Made by a program: the position numbers and the translations under genes. A stretch of 64,000 nucleotides of DNA from Chrysomallon squamiferum (lineage: Eukaryota > Mollusca > Gastropoda > Neomphalida > Peltospiridae), in the NCBI GenBank assembly GCA_012295275.1, contig CM022665.1:29361457-29425456 (forward strand), given 5' to 3'. Shown piece after piece: positions 10,779 to 23,939 of this stretch (the stretch's first letter is position 1; each line of letters opens with the position of its first letter). The notes below the pieces were generated by a model. It had not been told where the DNA came from. It was given only the letters and a program-made list of their open reading frames with translations, and did no database searches.

Positions 10779-13700
10779 ATGTCCGAAGAAAATAAGAAAA
10801 AGGTAGTAATTAATATTAGTTGTTTTTATAACAGCATATCTTAATTTTAAATTGCATAGATGAATTAATATTTCTCGTTAGTTTATTGATAATAAAAGCA
10901 TTGGAATAGGATTTCACCAATTTTAAACTTGAAATCACGCATGTTATATAGATTTGATTTGATTTTTTATTTATGCAAGCTGTAGCTTGAATAAAGCTAA
11001 GTATATTAGCTTTCTAAAAATTTATATGGAAATTATTTTCTTGTTTTTTTTGTTTTTCAAATCATGAAAATGAAATTTTTCAATAAAGTATTATGAATTA
11101 CATATATATATATATATATACACTAGATAACAATTGTGATAAGCAGTGGTGTATCAAAACAAACCTTTTTTATATACTTTTTTATTAGTAATTTAGGTAT
11201 TAGATATTTTGATGTTACATAATCATAATTACTAAATTAGTGTCACTGCTGCTTCCATGATGTTTCATCTTATTTTACAGAGTACCGTCAATAAATTGAT
11301 CTTATTTGATATTATTTTCCATCACTGAAAAATAATAATGCCTCATTCTCCGATTTTAAATATGCAAAATGTTTCGCTGCTTTCACAAATATAGACATGG
11401 TCATTCATGTCGCCCATGCAGATCATGAAAACGCATTGGAAAAATGAATATAAACACAAAGATCTGACAGAATCTTCAGACTGAAGATATGAGAACTACA
11501 AGCAATAAATCATAATTATTTACCTGATGTAGTCAGAATTTGTAACAAAGTAATTTACATGTTTTTAAATGCCATAATTTCATTTTTAATCTTTAGATGC
11601 AGGTGACTTGAAAATTTGGTTAACATTTAACATTTTGTATGACAGTCTCTTGCATAAGTGCAGTATTCCCATAAGTACTTCCTATATGACACAAAGATGG
11701 TAAAGAATATTTTTCAAATGTTATTTCCTTATCCTTAACTGATATTTTACATGCGAACCTTTTTACCAAAAGATTGACAGTGAGTAATGTTCATTCAGTA
11801 GAAACTGAACTTGTTTCCAAATTATTTTTCAGAAAATCAAGACATGCATAATTATCCTGGATATTATTTATATTAACAAATTTCCCACAGTACAGAGTGC
11901 CTTACTAAATATCCAACATCTTTTCACCAAGAATATTCCAAGTGCAAGAAAATACTCAAGACCTTCATTTTCATTAGTTGTCCCTATTGACTGATCATAC
12001 CAATTGCAGTGTGCCCATATCCTGTTTTTCAGAAAATTACTTAATTTAATTGCATGGTTACATTTAGAAAAAGAAGAACATGAGTAATCATTTCAAAATG
12101 TCTAATTCTTTCATTACAAATAAAATCTTTACTAAGGTAGGTATAGGTATGTTGTGTGTGTGTGATTTTTTTAAATAATTTTTTTATTTATATTTTTATT
12201 ATTTTTTTTTAATCTTGTACTAGTATATTTTGAAAAAATAGCAGATGGTTTTATTTCAGGAACTGAATAATTAAAATTAATATTAGTTTTATTTATTACA
12301 AAGGTTTTGAGAATTTGTGATTTAACCACACTTCATAATTCTGTCATTGTTTCATGAACAAATGTAATATATTAAATAGTCTTTACATTTTCATTAAAGA
12401 AATTTGTTCTGCATGTTCATACTAGATTGATATATGCATGTTAAAAAACATCTGTATTTTCATATTGTCAAAGTTTTTCTAGGAATAAATTTTTTTTTTT
12501 AATTTTTTTTTTTACTAATTTCTGTTTCTTACAAATGCCAAGTAATGTGATGCATTACAGCTGAAATCAGTCTCTGGTTGGATATTTAATACATACATCA
12601 TCTTAAGAAAAAGTATATCACAATTTATCTTGCAGTAACACAGTATGGAAAAACTGCATGCCATTGGTGCAGTTATTGTTGCACTTTTTTTTAATCTTTT
12701 TTTTTGTTTGTTTGTATGTTCAATAAAATATTTAAAATGTTCATTGTTGAACAGATTTGAGTTAAAATAAATTGTTTATGTACACCATATTTTGCATTTG
12801 ACAGTTTAGGTTGTACTTTGAAATTTTCAGTGTTACTGACGCAGTTATATTATTTTTGTAAATTTGAATGCTGACAAAATATTTTTGTTGATTTAAGTTT
12901 AAAACTAATATTTAATATTTCAGTAACAACTGAGTTTGTACTAACTTCTTTAAATAATTTATCCATTGTTTGAACAAAAAATACTATCAACAAAAATTGC
13001 TTTCAGTAACAAATTGTTTTATTAAGGATTTTAGGGTTTTTGTTTTGTTTTTTAAATGAGTAATACATAAATTATAACTTCAGTAAATTGAAATATTTAT
13101 ATACAGTTTTTTCTGGTAGAAATATTATTTCAAAGTGTTCAGTGTCATGTTATTCGTAAAAAAAAATCATTGGTTACCACATTCTGTTAACAAGTAGAAT
13201 TTGCTGAGATGATTTGTCCGTAATTATCAAAAGGTATAATTATTGCTGGTCAGTTCCGACCATGGTTAAACATTTTAATATTTATGTATAAATATAAATT
13301 GCATATATATTTTCTGATGACAACTATTAAACCATACATTTTTTTTTTTTTTTATATAATTTTTTTTTTAAACTGAACTTGTTTTTCAAGCTGCAATTAA
13401 ATTATAAGTAATATGTAAATCATTAATATTTTAACTGATCTGTACTGTGTTAAATACTTAATATTTCATACTATTTAAGTGTTTTCTGATTTTGAATGAT
13501 GTTGATATTTGTGCTGTTTTTTATTTTATTTTTATTTTTAAAACATTCTTTCTGATAAATGATATGTAATCATTAAAGCTTTTATTTATTTTATTTTATT
13601 TTATTTTATTTTATTTGTATATATACACACACACACACACACACATTTCTTTTTTTTTTTAAACTGGTTTTAAATATTGGGAATAAAATGTAATATTTTA

Positions 13701-14206
13701 GTAGCATGACAAATGTGGGTAGTTTCTTCATGTTTGCCACATAATGAATTAAAGTTTTTTTAACAACCTTTTCTGATGAGAATTACAAGACATTTATCAG
13801 AAGATGTGTTTGCATGGTTTCTTACTGGTTTATTGGTTAAGGTAGAAATTTCAGTACTTGAAGTTTGTGAAAGTAAAATATATAATACAATGAGTTTGTA
13901 AGCTAGTTTGTACCTCCAGGCTGAAGAGCTAAAGATGGAAGGTAATAAATGCCTGGAAAGTGGTGATGTGGAGAGAGCCATCAAGTTGTATTCTGAAGCA
14001 ATCAATCTTGATGTTGAAAATCATGTCCTGTATAGTAACCGGTCAGCTGCCCTCACCAAATGTGGTAAATATCTGGAGGCTTTGGGAGATGCTGACCAAA
14101 CCATCAAGCTGAAATCAGACTGGGCAAAGGTTAGCACACAGATCATGCTTTTATCTTTATTTTTTTTAAAAAGGGGAAAACAAATTATTATTTTAATAAT
14201 ACATTG

Positions 14207-14244
<38 letters not shown>

Positions 14245-17200
14245 CCCTTTGAATTGTGTTTTATATTTTGAAATTTTATCATAGGTATCTTTTTATTATT
14301 ATTATTATTATTTTTTTTTGTTTATCTATTTATTTTCACCTTTGTTCAAAGAATGATACAGATACTTAAAAATTATGAGATATCTAAACTATTGATCTCC
14401 AGGGGTACTCACGTAAAGCTGCAGCATTGTCTTATATGAATCGATATGATGAAGCTGCAGAAGTTTATAAGGAAGGTTTAAAACATGATCCTAACAGTCA
14501 GCAGCTGAAAGATGGGCTTAAAGAGGTCAACAGTAATCTTACAGGTAGTAACCACAAATAATTTTCATTACACAAAGCCATAAATCTCGAAAAATTGTCT
14601 TGGCTTGTTTAATTACTTTCTGTACACAAGAATGCTATTTCTGGTGCATTATTTGTTCAAATTTGAACTGCTGAACTTTATAATGTCCTTTAGAATGTAT
14701 CAGAGACAAACATTACCAAAATTTCTCCTGGCAGGTCCTGCTAAAAGCCAGCCAATGATGAATCCATTTTCTGATCCAAACCTTATGAGTAGACTTGAAG
14801 CACATCCCAAAACTCGAGAGTATCTAAAACAGACAGATTACAGAATGATGATTCAATTGATACAGCAGAATCCTTCTGCAATGCAGTGAGTTGGTTATTT
14901 ATTGTAGTAGAAAATTTGGACAGAGTCATTTGTTGAGTTTTAATTCATTTTAAAAAGTGGTTAATACTGTATCACCTTAAAAAACCAGACACAAATGTAT
15001 TTGTTCAATATATTTAGATTGGCTTCTACTTTTAAAACCATTGTAACATGCAGTATTTGAATCTTGTTCTGTTATTTCATAAATATAACTTGATAAATTT
15101 TGTTACATTGTACACATGGAAAGAACACATTAAATGTTTAGTTTGGCCACTTTTCTCTAGAAACATGCAAGATCCTCGGATAATGACAACTCTTGGTATT
15201 TTGCTTGGGCTTGAATTTGATGATAATGCACCAGAAGAGAAGGATAGAAATAGTAGTAGCTATGCAACATCAAATGACAAACCTACAACAAATGGTACAA
15301 CATCCACTTCATCTTCCACTGCAACAGCATCGACTTCTTCACTGACTACAGAACAGAAAGAGGTTGTTAAACACTTGCCCATCCTAACTTGTTGGACTAT
15401 CCTGCCTTGATGACATCTGTAGTGTGTGCTTATCCAAACCGCAGGAAATGTTTGTATTTCTAAAAAAAAAACAAAAAAAACATTGCAAACTGTTAATTTG
15501 TTAGCAGTTCTGTAATAAAGAAGAATTTAAAAAAATAAAAACAAACAAAAACTGCATTAAGATTAGAAACTGAAAAAGTTTGTTTGGATTTGTAGATTTT
15601 ATCTATGTGCATAATGGATTTGAAGGAAGGGTGGAGGAATATGTGTATGCTCTTTATTTACTAACAAATATATATAATCCAACCAGAGGCTGTCAAATAT
15701 TTTTTTAGTTATTTGTGCATCTTTTATTTCTCTGCATTTTGTATTATGTTAAACAGGTGTGACCCAACTGGGCAAAAAAAGAGAAAAGCTATTAAAAACA
15801 AAAATACTGTTTCTAATAACTTTATTATCACTAAGTGATACTAAGAAGAAAACGTCCATCCTGGCACAATTTAACTTTGTAATCCTGAAGAAAAGAAGTA
15901 TGTTTAATTATAAGAAACATTTTCTGAGTTTGGATATGTATCTTTTTAAACTTTGATATTCTTTACACTTTGTCTGTCTTGTTTTACCATTTAATGTTTG
16001 AGACTATTATAAGAATTTGCAAAAACTTTAGTACAATATTTACTTTTGTTCAGGCTTTAGAAGAGAAAGAAAAAGGAAATGCAGCTTACAAGAAGAAAGA
16101 ATTCAGTGCAGCACTTGAACATTACAACAATGCACTAAAGCTTGATCCCTCTAACATCACAATTAAAACTAATATAGCAGGTAATTAATTATTTTGTTGT
16201 TTTTGTTCAGTCAAATCTAAATGTAATGGTAATGTTAACATGTCACTCATAAAATTTATCAAAAGCCATTTGATTTACTACCTTTTTTTTTCTTTTCTTT
16301 TTTAAATTCTTGTCATTAATCAGTAAAAATAAGTCATTGTGTAAGAACAATAAAAATCTTATTTCATTTTAAAGTCAAATGAACATCCAATATCAATTTT
16401 ACTAGGATATATGAGATGCCATTAAATATTGTTTTAAGTACATAGGTATATTTAGTGACATTTCTTTTCCAGAAAAGTAGAACATTCTTTTCTGATATAT
16501 AATTTTGTGATAACATGTCAAAATTTCATTGCAGCTGTCTATTTTGAGCAAGGAGAATATGACAAATGTATTGAAGAATGTGAAATGGCTGTAGAGCTTG
16601 GTAGGGAACAGAGAGCAGATTACAAATTGATTGCCAAGTAAGTAGCTAAGCAAATTCATTATTTGTATGTTAACTTTTTTTTCTTGGTGTTTTAATGGTA
16701 TTAAAATCTGTTAATATTAATATATCACTCCAACATTTGATTATAATTATATGAACATTGAATTTAGCAGACTTGAACAATCTTTCAAATTGGTTTGGTG
16801 CAAAGTAATTTTTAATTGTGGTAATCACTTGATATATCAACAAGTAAAATTACAAAGTTACTAGTAGAAGACTTTTTAAAATTTCAGAGCACTGGCACGT
16901 ATTGGTAATGCCTATTTGAAAAAAGGTGATTTACAAAAAGCCAAGATGTACTACGATAAATCTCTATCAGAACACAGGACACCAGAGATGGTGAAGAAAT
17001 CGAATGAGGTAATTACAAATATGAAGCTTTCAAAAAGCCAAAAACATGCATGGACATATTGGTTTACATTAACAATTTTGTTGTTTTAAAACAAATATTG
17101 CTACTTCTTTCTTTTATTTACATAAATAGCGATCACTTAAATGCACTTGAGATTGACTTTATTTTACAGATAATCTTCTGTGGTACAAATAAAGTCTAGA

Positions 17201-18239
17201 TATTTAATTGCTTCCAGATGATAGTTCATCCAAAATTTCATAAAGGTTTGTGTGTATTAACTGAATGTGTGTAACTGAACAACTTAGTTTGACAGAGGTG
17301 TTTCTTTCTGCAAAGCTGGTTTAGTGCTAGCCGGTGGTATCATTGTTCGTGTGATGATGATGCTCACTGACCCAGACTGCTAATATTTCTTAACAGGTTT
17401 TGTGAATCATAAGGGATGCTTCATCTTAGGCACATAAATATAACAGGTTTCTTCTAAACTTCTTGGTGTATTTGTTGTATTGATATTTATGTTCTTTCTA
17501 GCCTTCATTTAATGATTTGACTACTACAGTTACTAATTTAACAATGTGCTTTTTAATCATGCTAATTAATTATCTCAGTGTCAGAGGCCTACAACTTAGT
17601 TTTATTCTTGTAAAAAGTTTGAGTATAATTATTAAATCATGTAATGGCCACACTTCTAAGTTGTGCTATTCTGTACAGACTACTGTAATTTCAATTTGTT
17701 AAAAGCAGTAAACAACTTGAACAACAATTAATCAACAGTTTATAACTAATCTTTAAAGGGATCAGCAACGTACCAAACAATTACATTATTTTTTGACACA
17801 ACAGGTATGAATGCACATTTGGTTTGTTTATGGTATTTATTTTATTTTATCCATGTTAAAATTTGATGAAGGCTTTGAACAAACAAAAATTTTAGTAATC
17901 TTTTGAAAATGTGGTTTGTATATTACTGTTATTTCTTTTTGTCAAATGAACAGGATTGGTTTTTTTGGTTTTTTGTTTTTTTTAAATCAATACAATAACG
18001 TGTGATTTGTTTTGACTGTAGTGAATTAACAATAAATGATTAATATGAAACAAGACTAAATTGAAATTTCATCTTTTCAGTTAGAAAAGGAAATTAAAGA
18101 GAAAGAAAGATTATCATTTATTAATCCAGAATTATCATTACAAGAAAAACAGAAGGGGAATGAGTTATTTCAACAAGGTAAAAATTTGATCTTTAATGGT
18201 ATCATTTGTTGTCTTGGTCATATTTTAAAATCTGTCCAT

Positions 18240-18273
<34 letters not shown>

Positions 18274-19203
18274 AAATCTACTGTCATCAAATGCATTATT
18301 AAAACTACTTACAGATACCTCAAAAGTTCTGATTATACAGAAGTTCATTTTTATAAATGTCAAAAATAGAAATTTCTCCCATTTTCAGGAAAATTTCCAG
18401 AAGCAGCAAGGTGTTACACTGAAGCCATTAAGAGGAATCCTGATGATGCAAAACTGTACAGTAACCGTGCAGCATGCTACACAAAACTGATGGAGTTTGA
18501 GCTAGCCCTCAGAGACTGTGACATGTGCATAAAACTTGATCCCAAATTCAGTAAGTATTAGTCATATTAAATCTGATACAAAAGAATTAAAACTTGAAGA
18601 AGAAACAATGCTATTCATTAAAATGAACCATTTTGTATATATTGAATGTTTGGTGGGGTTTTTTGTTCTGTTTTTTTTTTTTTTCCCTGGGTGTCTGAAT
18701 GCTACAGATACAAGCACATTATCCTGGATTGTTCATATATTGTCAGGCATTCTGATTTATAGCTGTACGTGAAATATTTTACAGAATGGGATTAAAAAAA
18801 ACTTTATTTTATTTTATTTATTTAATAATCCGTTTTACCAACACTAGAAATAAATATAATTCATTTTAATATGTTCTTCTAACATTATGTAGTGAAGAGA
18901 TACATTTAAAGGTTTTTAAAAAAGCTAAGAATATTAAGGAACTTGGAATTAATAATTTGATTTAGAATATGGTTGTATATCAGTCTATTAATTGTCGGAT
19001 AACTGGTTGCATTATGAAAAAAATTTGATTTTAAATGACAGTTAAATTCACTAGTAATACACATAATATAAATATTTTGTTTTGTAATAGTCAAAGGTTA
19101 CTTGAGAAAAGGAGCTAGTTTATTGGCTATGAAGGAGCCAGCTAAAGCAGCATCAGCTTTTCAGAAAGCACTCGACCTTGACGCCAGCTGTCAGGTATTT
19201 TTC

Positions 19204-19251
<48 letters not shown>

Positions 19252-19870
19252 GTTTTTTATAGTAAATATAAATTTTTAGGATAAATAAAAAATAAAATAC
19301 ACAGCAATAGAAGAAAAGATTTTAAAATACATTTGGATAAATCTGGTAAAGGTCAGTTTTGGGGCTTTTTTTTTTTTATTTTTTTTTTTAGGGTCATTAA
19401 GATGTTTTTTTCTTCTTCTTTCTTACAGGAAGCTATTGATGGTTACAGAAAGGCGATGTTGGCAGAGAACAGTGATCCCGATGCAGTGAGAAAACGAGCT
19501 ATGGCTGATCCAGAAGTACAGCAGATTCTTCAAGACCCTGCTATGAACATGATCTTACAGCAGATGACCAAGGAACCTGACGCAGTTAGAGAGTAAGTTC
19601 TTACTACAGTAATTGTTTACATGCAAAATTTATTATCCTTTTGGAGATTTTATTCTTCTGTCTTTTTTGTTTTTTCCCTCTTTTGTTTTCCTTTATTTTT
19701 ATTGGGTGGGGGGTAACTGTTATAAGAAAGGTAAAATTTTTTACTAAATAGCCATACATTGAGATTTTATAACAATACATTAAATTTTATTTTGCAGACA
19801 TCTGAAGAACCCTGCTATTGCTGCAAAGATACAAAAACTGATGGAAGTTGGAATTATCGCAATTCACTGA
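10779..19870 (+). CDS. STIP1: Stress-induced phosphoprotein 1 (Hop) co-chaperone
   Basis: Thirteen coding exons: 10779-10802, 13920-14129, 14403-14544, 14735-14885, 15161-15362, 16054-16180, 16535-16637, 16888-17008, 18081-18177, 18389-18550, 19091-19194, 19429-19592 and 19798-19870. Total 1680 nt, 559 residues. Order: TPR1 (about 9-120), DP1 with NPF and '[14 protein letters not shown]', a Ser/Thr-rich linker, TPR2A (about 244-365), TPR2B, and DP2 ending '[13 protein letters not shown]'. The dicarboxylate-clamp residues are all kept: TPR1 K13, N17, N48, K78, R82; TPR2A K248, N252, N283, K320, R324. The protein should bind the EEVD tails of HSP70 and HSP90 and pass clients between them in the cytosol. 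The intron after exon 5 uses a weak donor (GAG|GTTGTT). If it is retained, the frame stops soon after, at 15408-15410. AATAAA lies at 19894-19899. Human STIP1 is 543 residues, so the length fits. Confidence 0.97.
19216..19248. repeat. (CA)n microsatellite in STIP1 intron
   Basis: CA tract of about 33 bases directly after an AT run, starting about 20 bases inside STIP1 intron 11, close to the 5' splice site. Confidence 0.95.
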
Positions 19871-22052
19871 CCAGACAATGACCTATGAAAAATAATAAAT
19901 CTTCTCATTGTTTTTTTCTTCATTAATAATTCCACTGTGCTGATTCATTTTTTCATTCATGTATATCTGACTTGTCTTAGTATAAGTAATATACTGAACC
20001 ACTGTAATTTGCTAGTTTGCAAGAAATAAAATAAGAAACTGGTTCTTTTTACATATTGCTGTCTTGCTGATCAATGTTTTGGGTCCAAAAAAAAAACAAA
20101 TCATTAATATTGTGAGTTCCTTTAGTGTATTAATAATACATTTTATATTAAAATTTGAAGACATTAAATTTTTATTTCTCTTATTTATCCAGATAAATGT
20201 TTTTGAATTTTATTAAATCATTTAATGTTGGATGCTACAGTCATGTTTTATTGAAATTGCCATTCCTTGGCGCTTGTGTTAATATATGGATAGTATAAAA
20301 TGCCTGTAAAATGTGCTTTTTCATCAGAATGATTATTTTTATAAAAAAAGAAAGTTTTATGTGATATTTTGATAGTTTTCAAAATTCTTAAGAACTGACT
20401 CATTATTATTAATCAGAAAATAACATTGATTTCTGTGTTTAGTGCTAATAAAATAATCAGGTGTTTAAGGAATGTCTATCAAATTTAAGTGGTGTTTGGA
20501 TTTCATTATTGAAATTACACCACAAAAAAATTAATGGATGTTTACTTCAGACTTTCTGTTTAATAAGTAAAGTTTATTCAATAAAAGTTCATTTCTATCA
20601 CAGTATATCAAAAATTTTATTTTTAATTTGCTCAAGGTTGTTTTTTTTGTTGTTGCTTTTTTCTTTCATAAATTTGGCCATTTAATAACATTATTTCAGA
20701 ACAAAACCTGTTCTTAAATGATACGAGTAAATAATACTTTTATTGTGACCAAACTGTATATAAAAATGCTTTAATCTGGAAGATAATATAACTGAAGACC
20801 AATGTTTTGTTTAAATATTTGTGGTCTTACTACAGTTAAGGGCATTACCTTGCCTGTCCACAAGTTTGAAAGAACAGCTATTTTTAATTTACATTGAAAT
20901 GGTGATCTTAAAATAAGATGTTTCATGTATTAATGATAAATGTACACTTCAGAAAAAAAAAAAAAAAAAAAAACTTAACACAAAAACAACAAAAAAAAAC
21001 ATCTTAGTAAAATGCAAATGGGTTGTATCAGCCTGTTAATAATGGATTGCTTGTTTTTGAAGGTTATTCGTTTTTTCCCTCTTTTAATTTTTTTTTTTTT
21101 TTTTTTTGTATATAATTATGTCAAGCATAAACATTTAGCACAGTTGGAAACATGCATGGAATTCTTGTTGATATTTGTGCAAATAATAAATTCGGTTCAT
21201 ATTAAATATTGTCTTGCCTTGACTCTGTTGATGTATTATACTTATGTAGTTAGATTAACAATCTAACGTTTTATTTTAGCATTTATACATCTATATGGTA
21301 AAGAAATTATTGAACAACGCTATGCAGAAGTGAGAGCAGATACATTCAGGGAAAATAAGCCGCTTATTTTGAAATAATTGAGTAATGAGATAATTCACTT
21401 CGTTGGAATTATGTAATTGCCAGACTTAAACTGAGTATGTGTTTGTTATTTTTTGGGTTATTTTCTTTTCTATATAGATATTTCGTACAGTACATGGGTT
21501 CTCGTATATCTAATCGCTTTCGCTTTACAGTTTTCGTGTGTTATTCTTTCACTGGTAAAGGTACGTTATGCATAAAATATATTTTAGGGAGTTTGTTGCA
21601 ACATGTTTCCGATCGCCTGACATCGTATATAATTTTATATCTTTACAACAACGTTTCTCAAAAACTGAATACCTTATAATGACAACATCCCATCCACCCA
21701 TCTGAGACGGCCACTGTCGATAATCAGCCAAGGAGTGGTTAGGTGATTTTTATTTTCGTTTCTGGTTTTCTTCTTTGATCCTGTTTAACTAATAAAGAGT
21801 ATCTGCGTGCGCACATACAAACATGTAACAGGCTGACAAACGTATAACTGGCGTTTCTTATCCGAAGATATATTTTCCAAGACCACCCGCTGGTGTGCAA
21901 AAACAACAAACGCTAAGGAGACATAATTAAAATGATGTGAATTCGCTCTATAGGTGTTCATAACTTGACACCCTAACTATAACTAAACCTGACAAACGGC
22001 TGAAACCTGTCTAAATCACACTGACTACATGCAGTATTCTTTACCCTATCAT

Positions 22053-22089
<37 letters not shown>

Positions 22090-22940
22090 ATATCAAACAT
22101 CGTTAAATAATGTGTACTATTTTGTATTCCAACGTTAATTACTATATGTGAATGATTAACTAATTCTGAAAACATAAATCCTCCTGAAATATATATAATG
22201 TCGTAGATATGTTACACACAATAGTAGTTATTTTATCATATAAGCTATTACGTTTTGTGTTGTGGCATCAGTTCCAATAAAATAATTTATGCATTTTTTT
22301 TTTTTTTTTTTTTTACTCGCACAAGTTCAATATAAATATTTTATAAATACCTTTGTTATTGTCTTTTTGTTATTCTGATGTTACTACGGCCCCAGAAAAT
22401 AATTAGGCATTGCTCACAATCCTGATTATATCTTAACTTTTGAATTTATCTCGGAATTACTGGCGTTTAACAAATAAACTAATAAAAAGTAAACTATGGT
22501 TTTTTTCTTTATTTCGTAAACCTGTTATAATACAATGGAAATGGATGTATTACTCCTTGAGTACGTACTAATACTACAAAGGTCTTATGCTATACATATT
22601 GTATCAGAAAACTTTACTAAAACAAAAATAAAAATAACAATTATTAAAAAAAGAAACCACACTTAATAATAATTTTCCCTGTTCTTATTCAAACACTGGC
22701 ATCAGATATCTGCATATGTGATGACCAGTTTGTGCGAACTAAATGCATATATCAGTAATCCCTTCGCTTTAATTTATGCCACAGTTGAAATAATCCAGAT
22801 ATCGTCATTCCATTTGGGACAGTATTTATTTATAATAATGCTTCTTTGCAGACATAGTAACAAAAAAGTCGCTAGGTTGTTTGATGCGTGAAATTATAAC
22901 GTTCAAAATCAGTCTTGATTCAGTTTCTGAGAGGAGTGCA
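19871..22940. other. Intergenic region 3' of STIP1
   Basis: The first ~170 bases are STIP1 3' UTR, with AATAAA at 19894 and further signals near 20025. The rest is AT-rich with homopolymers (A run near 20953-20973, T runs near 21090-21107 and 22296-22313) and an (AT)n tract at about 22055-22086. No gene could be supported. The two STIP1-side and 22941-side genes converge here. Confidence 0.5.
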
Positions 22941-23939
22941 TCACGAACTTCTTGTATCGGTTGTATTTTTATGTGCAATAACAATCAGTTTCTTGTCATA
23001 ATACAGTTTATCGTAGATATTCTCTATTTTGAAAGGTGCCAACGTTAAGGCGGAGTGTACCTCTGTTGCAACAAATATAACTGGATCAGCATTGCCTTTC
23101 CTCGCTTGCTTCAGGTCTTTTCGCGCTTTTCTGATCGCTGGTATAAGACTGGGCAATTCTACGTACATACGTTCCATTTCGGTTACATAGTCAGGCTTGT
23201 TGCAGTTTTTGCTGCAGGGCAATATCATCTCCCTCACAAGTTTCCTTGCTTCCTCACCTGATCTAAATACTGCTAACATTTCCTCGGCATTTTTCCTCGG
23301 TCTTCGTATAGATCCAATAGCTTTAGGATCACCTGCCCATAAAGTATCGCTGTCCAAATCCTTGTTTCTGGGTTTCACCAGTTCTGGTAAAGTCCTAACA
23401 TTTTCAGCACAGACATGTTTCTCGTGATTTTTGCCATCTATGACCATTTCTTCTTCTACTGGATGTGAACCTTTGATATCTGGCATTTTCGTAATGTTAT
23501 CTTTTTCAGTATACTCGGATGTAATAACAGCAGGTTCATTTTTAATATCTGTTGCGGAGTTTTCCGATAGCTCGCGTTCTGCTGTTAAAAATCTACCATT
23601 ATGAAGCGGTGGGTTATTAGGTTTAATTGAGATCCTTTTGACAGTTGAATCTGACGTTGATACAAGCGAAGATACTCTTTCTCTATGTGGTTCGATGGTT
23701 TTGTTTTTCCCACTTTGAGACAACAAAACTGATCTTCGTCGGCGCCATTTCTCGTGCCTTTGCTGTGGATTTTCATTGGCAACTTTTTCAAGAAATTCTT
23801 TAACCCGGATTTCTAATGCTATATCAGCCATAACTTTCTGCATTTTTAATCCTTCAAATTTATCACTCATTCGAGCTTTGATAAAAGACTGAAGATAGGG
23901 ATCGACGTCTACCATGTTGTAAGTTTTCATTCGACTCAT
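22941..23939 (-). CDS. Unrecognised single-exon protein, 332 residues
   Basis: An uninterrupted 332-codon frame from ATG 23939 (MSRMKTYNMVDVDPYL) to the stop at 22941. This is far longer than chance in such AT-rich DNA. Features seen: a basic patch near residues 60-70 (HEKWRRRRS), a central polar, Glu/Lys/Asn-rich stretch that looks disordered, and a more ordered C-terminal third. That third contains 'RRPRKNAEEMLAVFRSGEEA', then a Cys pair (PCSKNCNK) and 'MERMYVELPSLIPAIRKARK'. No signal peptide or membrane segment is visible. A reverse-strand AATAAA lies near 22826, about 110 bases past the stop. I cannot assign a family. With no introns among multi-exon neighbours it could be a retrocopy or a lineage-specific gene. 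The intact frame argues against a dead copy. Confidence 0.75.
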   Translation of the reverse strand: MSRMKTYNMVDVDPYLQSFIKARMSDKFEGLKMQKVMADIALEIRVKEFLEKVANENPQQRHEKWRRRRSVLLSQSGKNKTIEPHRERVSSLVSTSDSTVKRISIKPNNPPLHNGRFLTAERELSENSATDIKNEPAVITSEYTEKDNITKMPDIKGSHPVEEEMVIDGKNHEKHVCAENVRTLPELVKPRNKDLDSDTLWAGDPKAIGSIRRPRKNAEEMLAVFRSGEEARKLVREMILPCSKNCNKPDYVTEMERMYVELPSLIPAIRKARKDLKQARKGNADPVIFVATEVHSALTLAPFKIENIYDKLYYDKKLIVIAHKNTTDTRSS

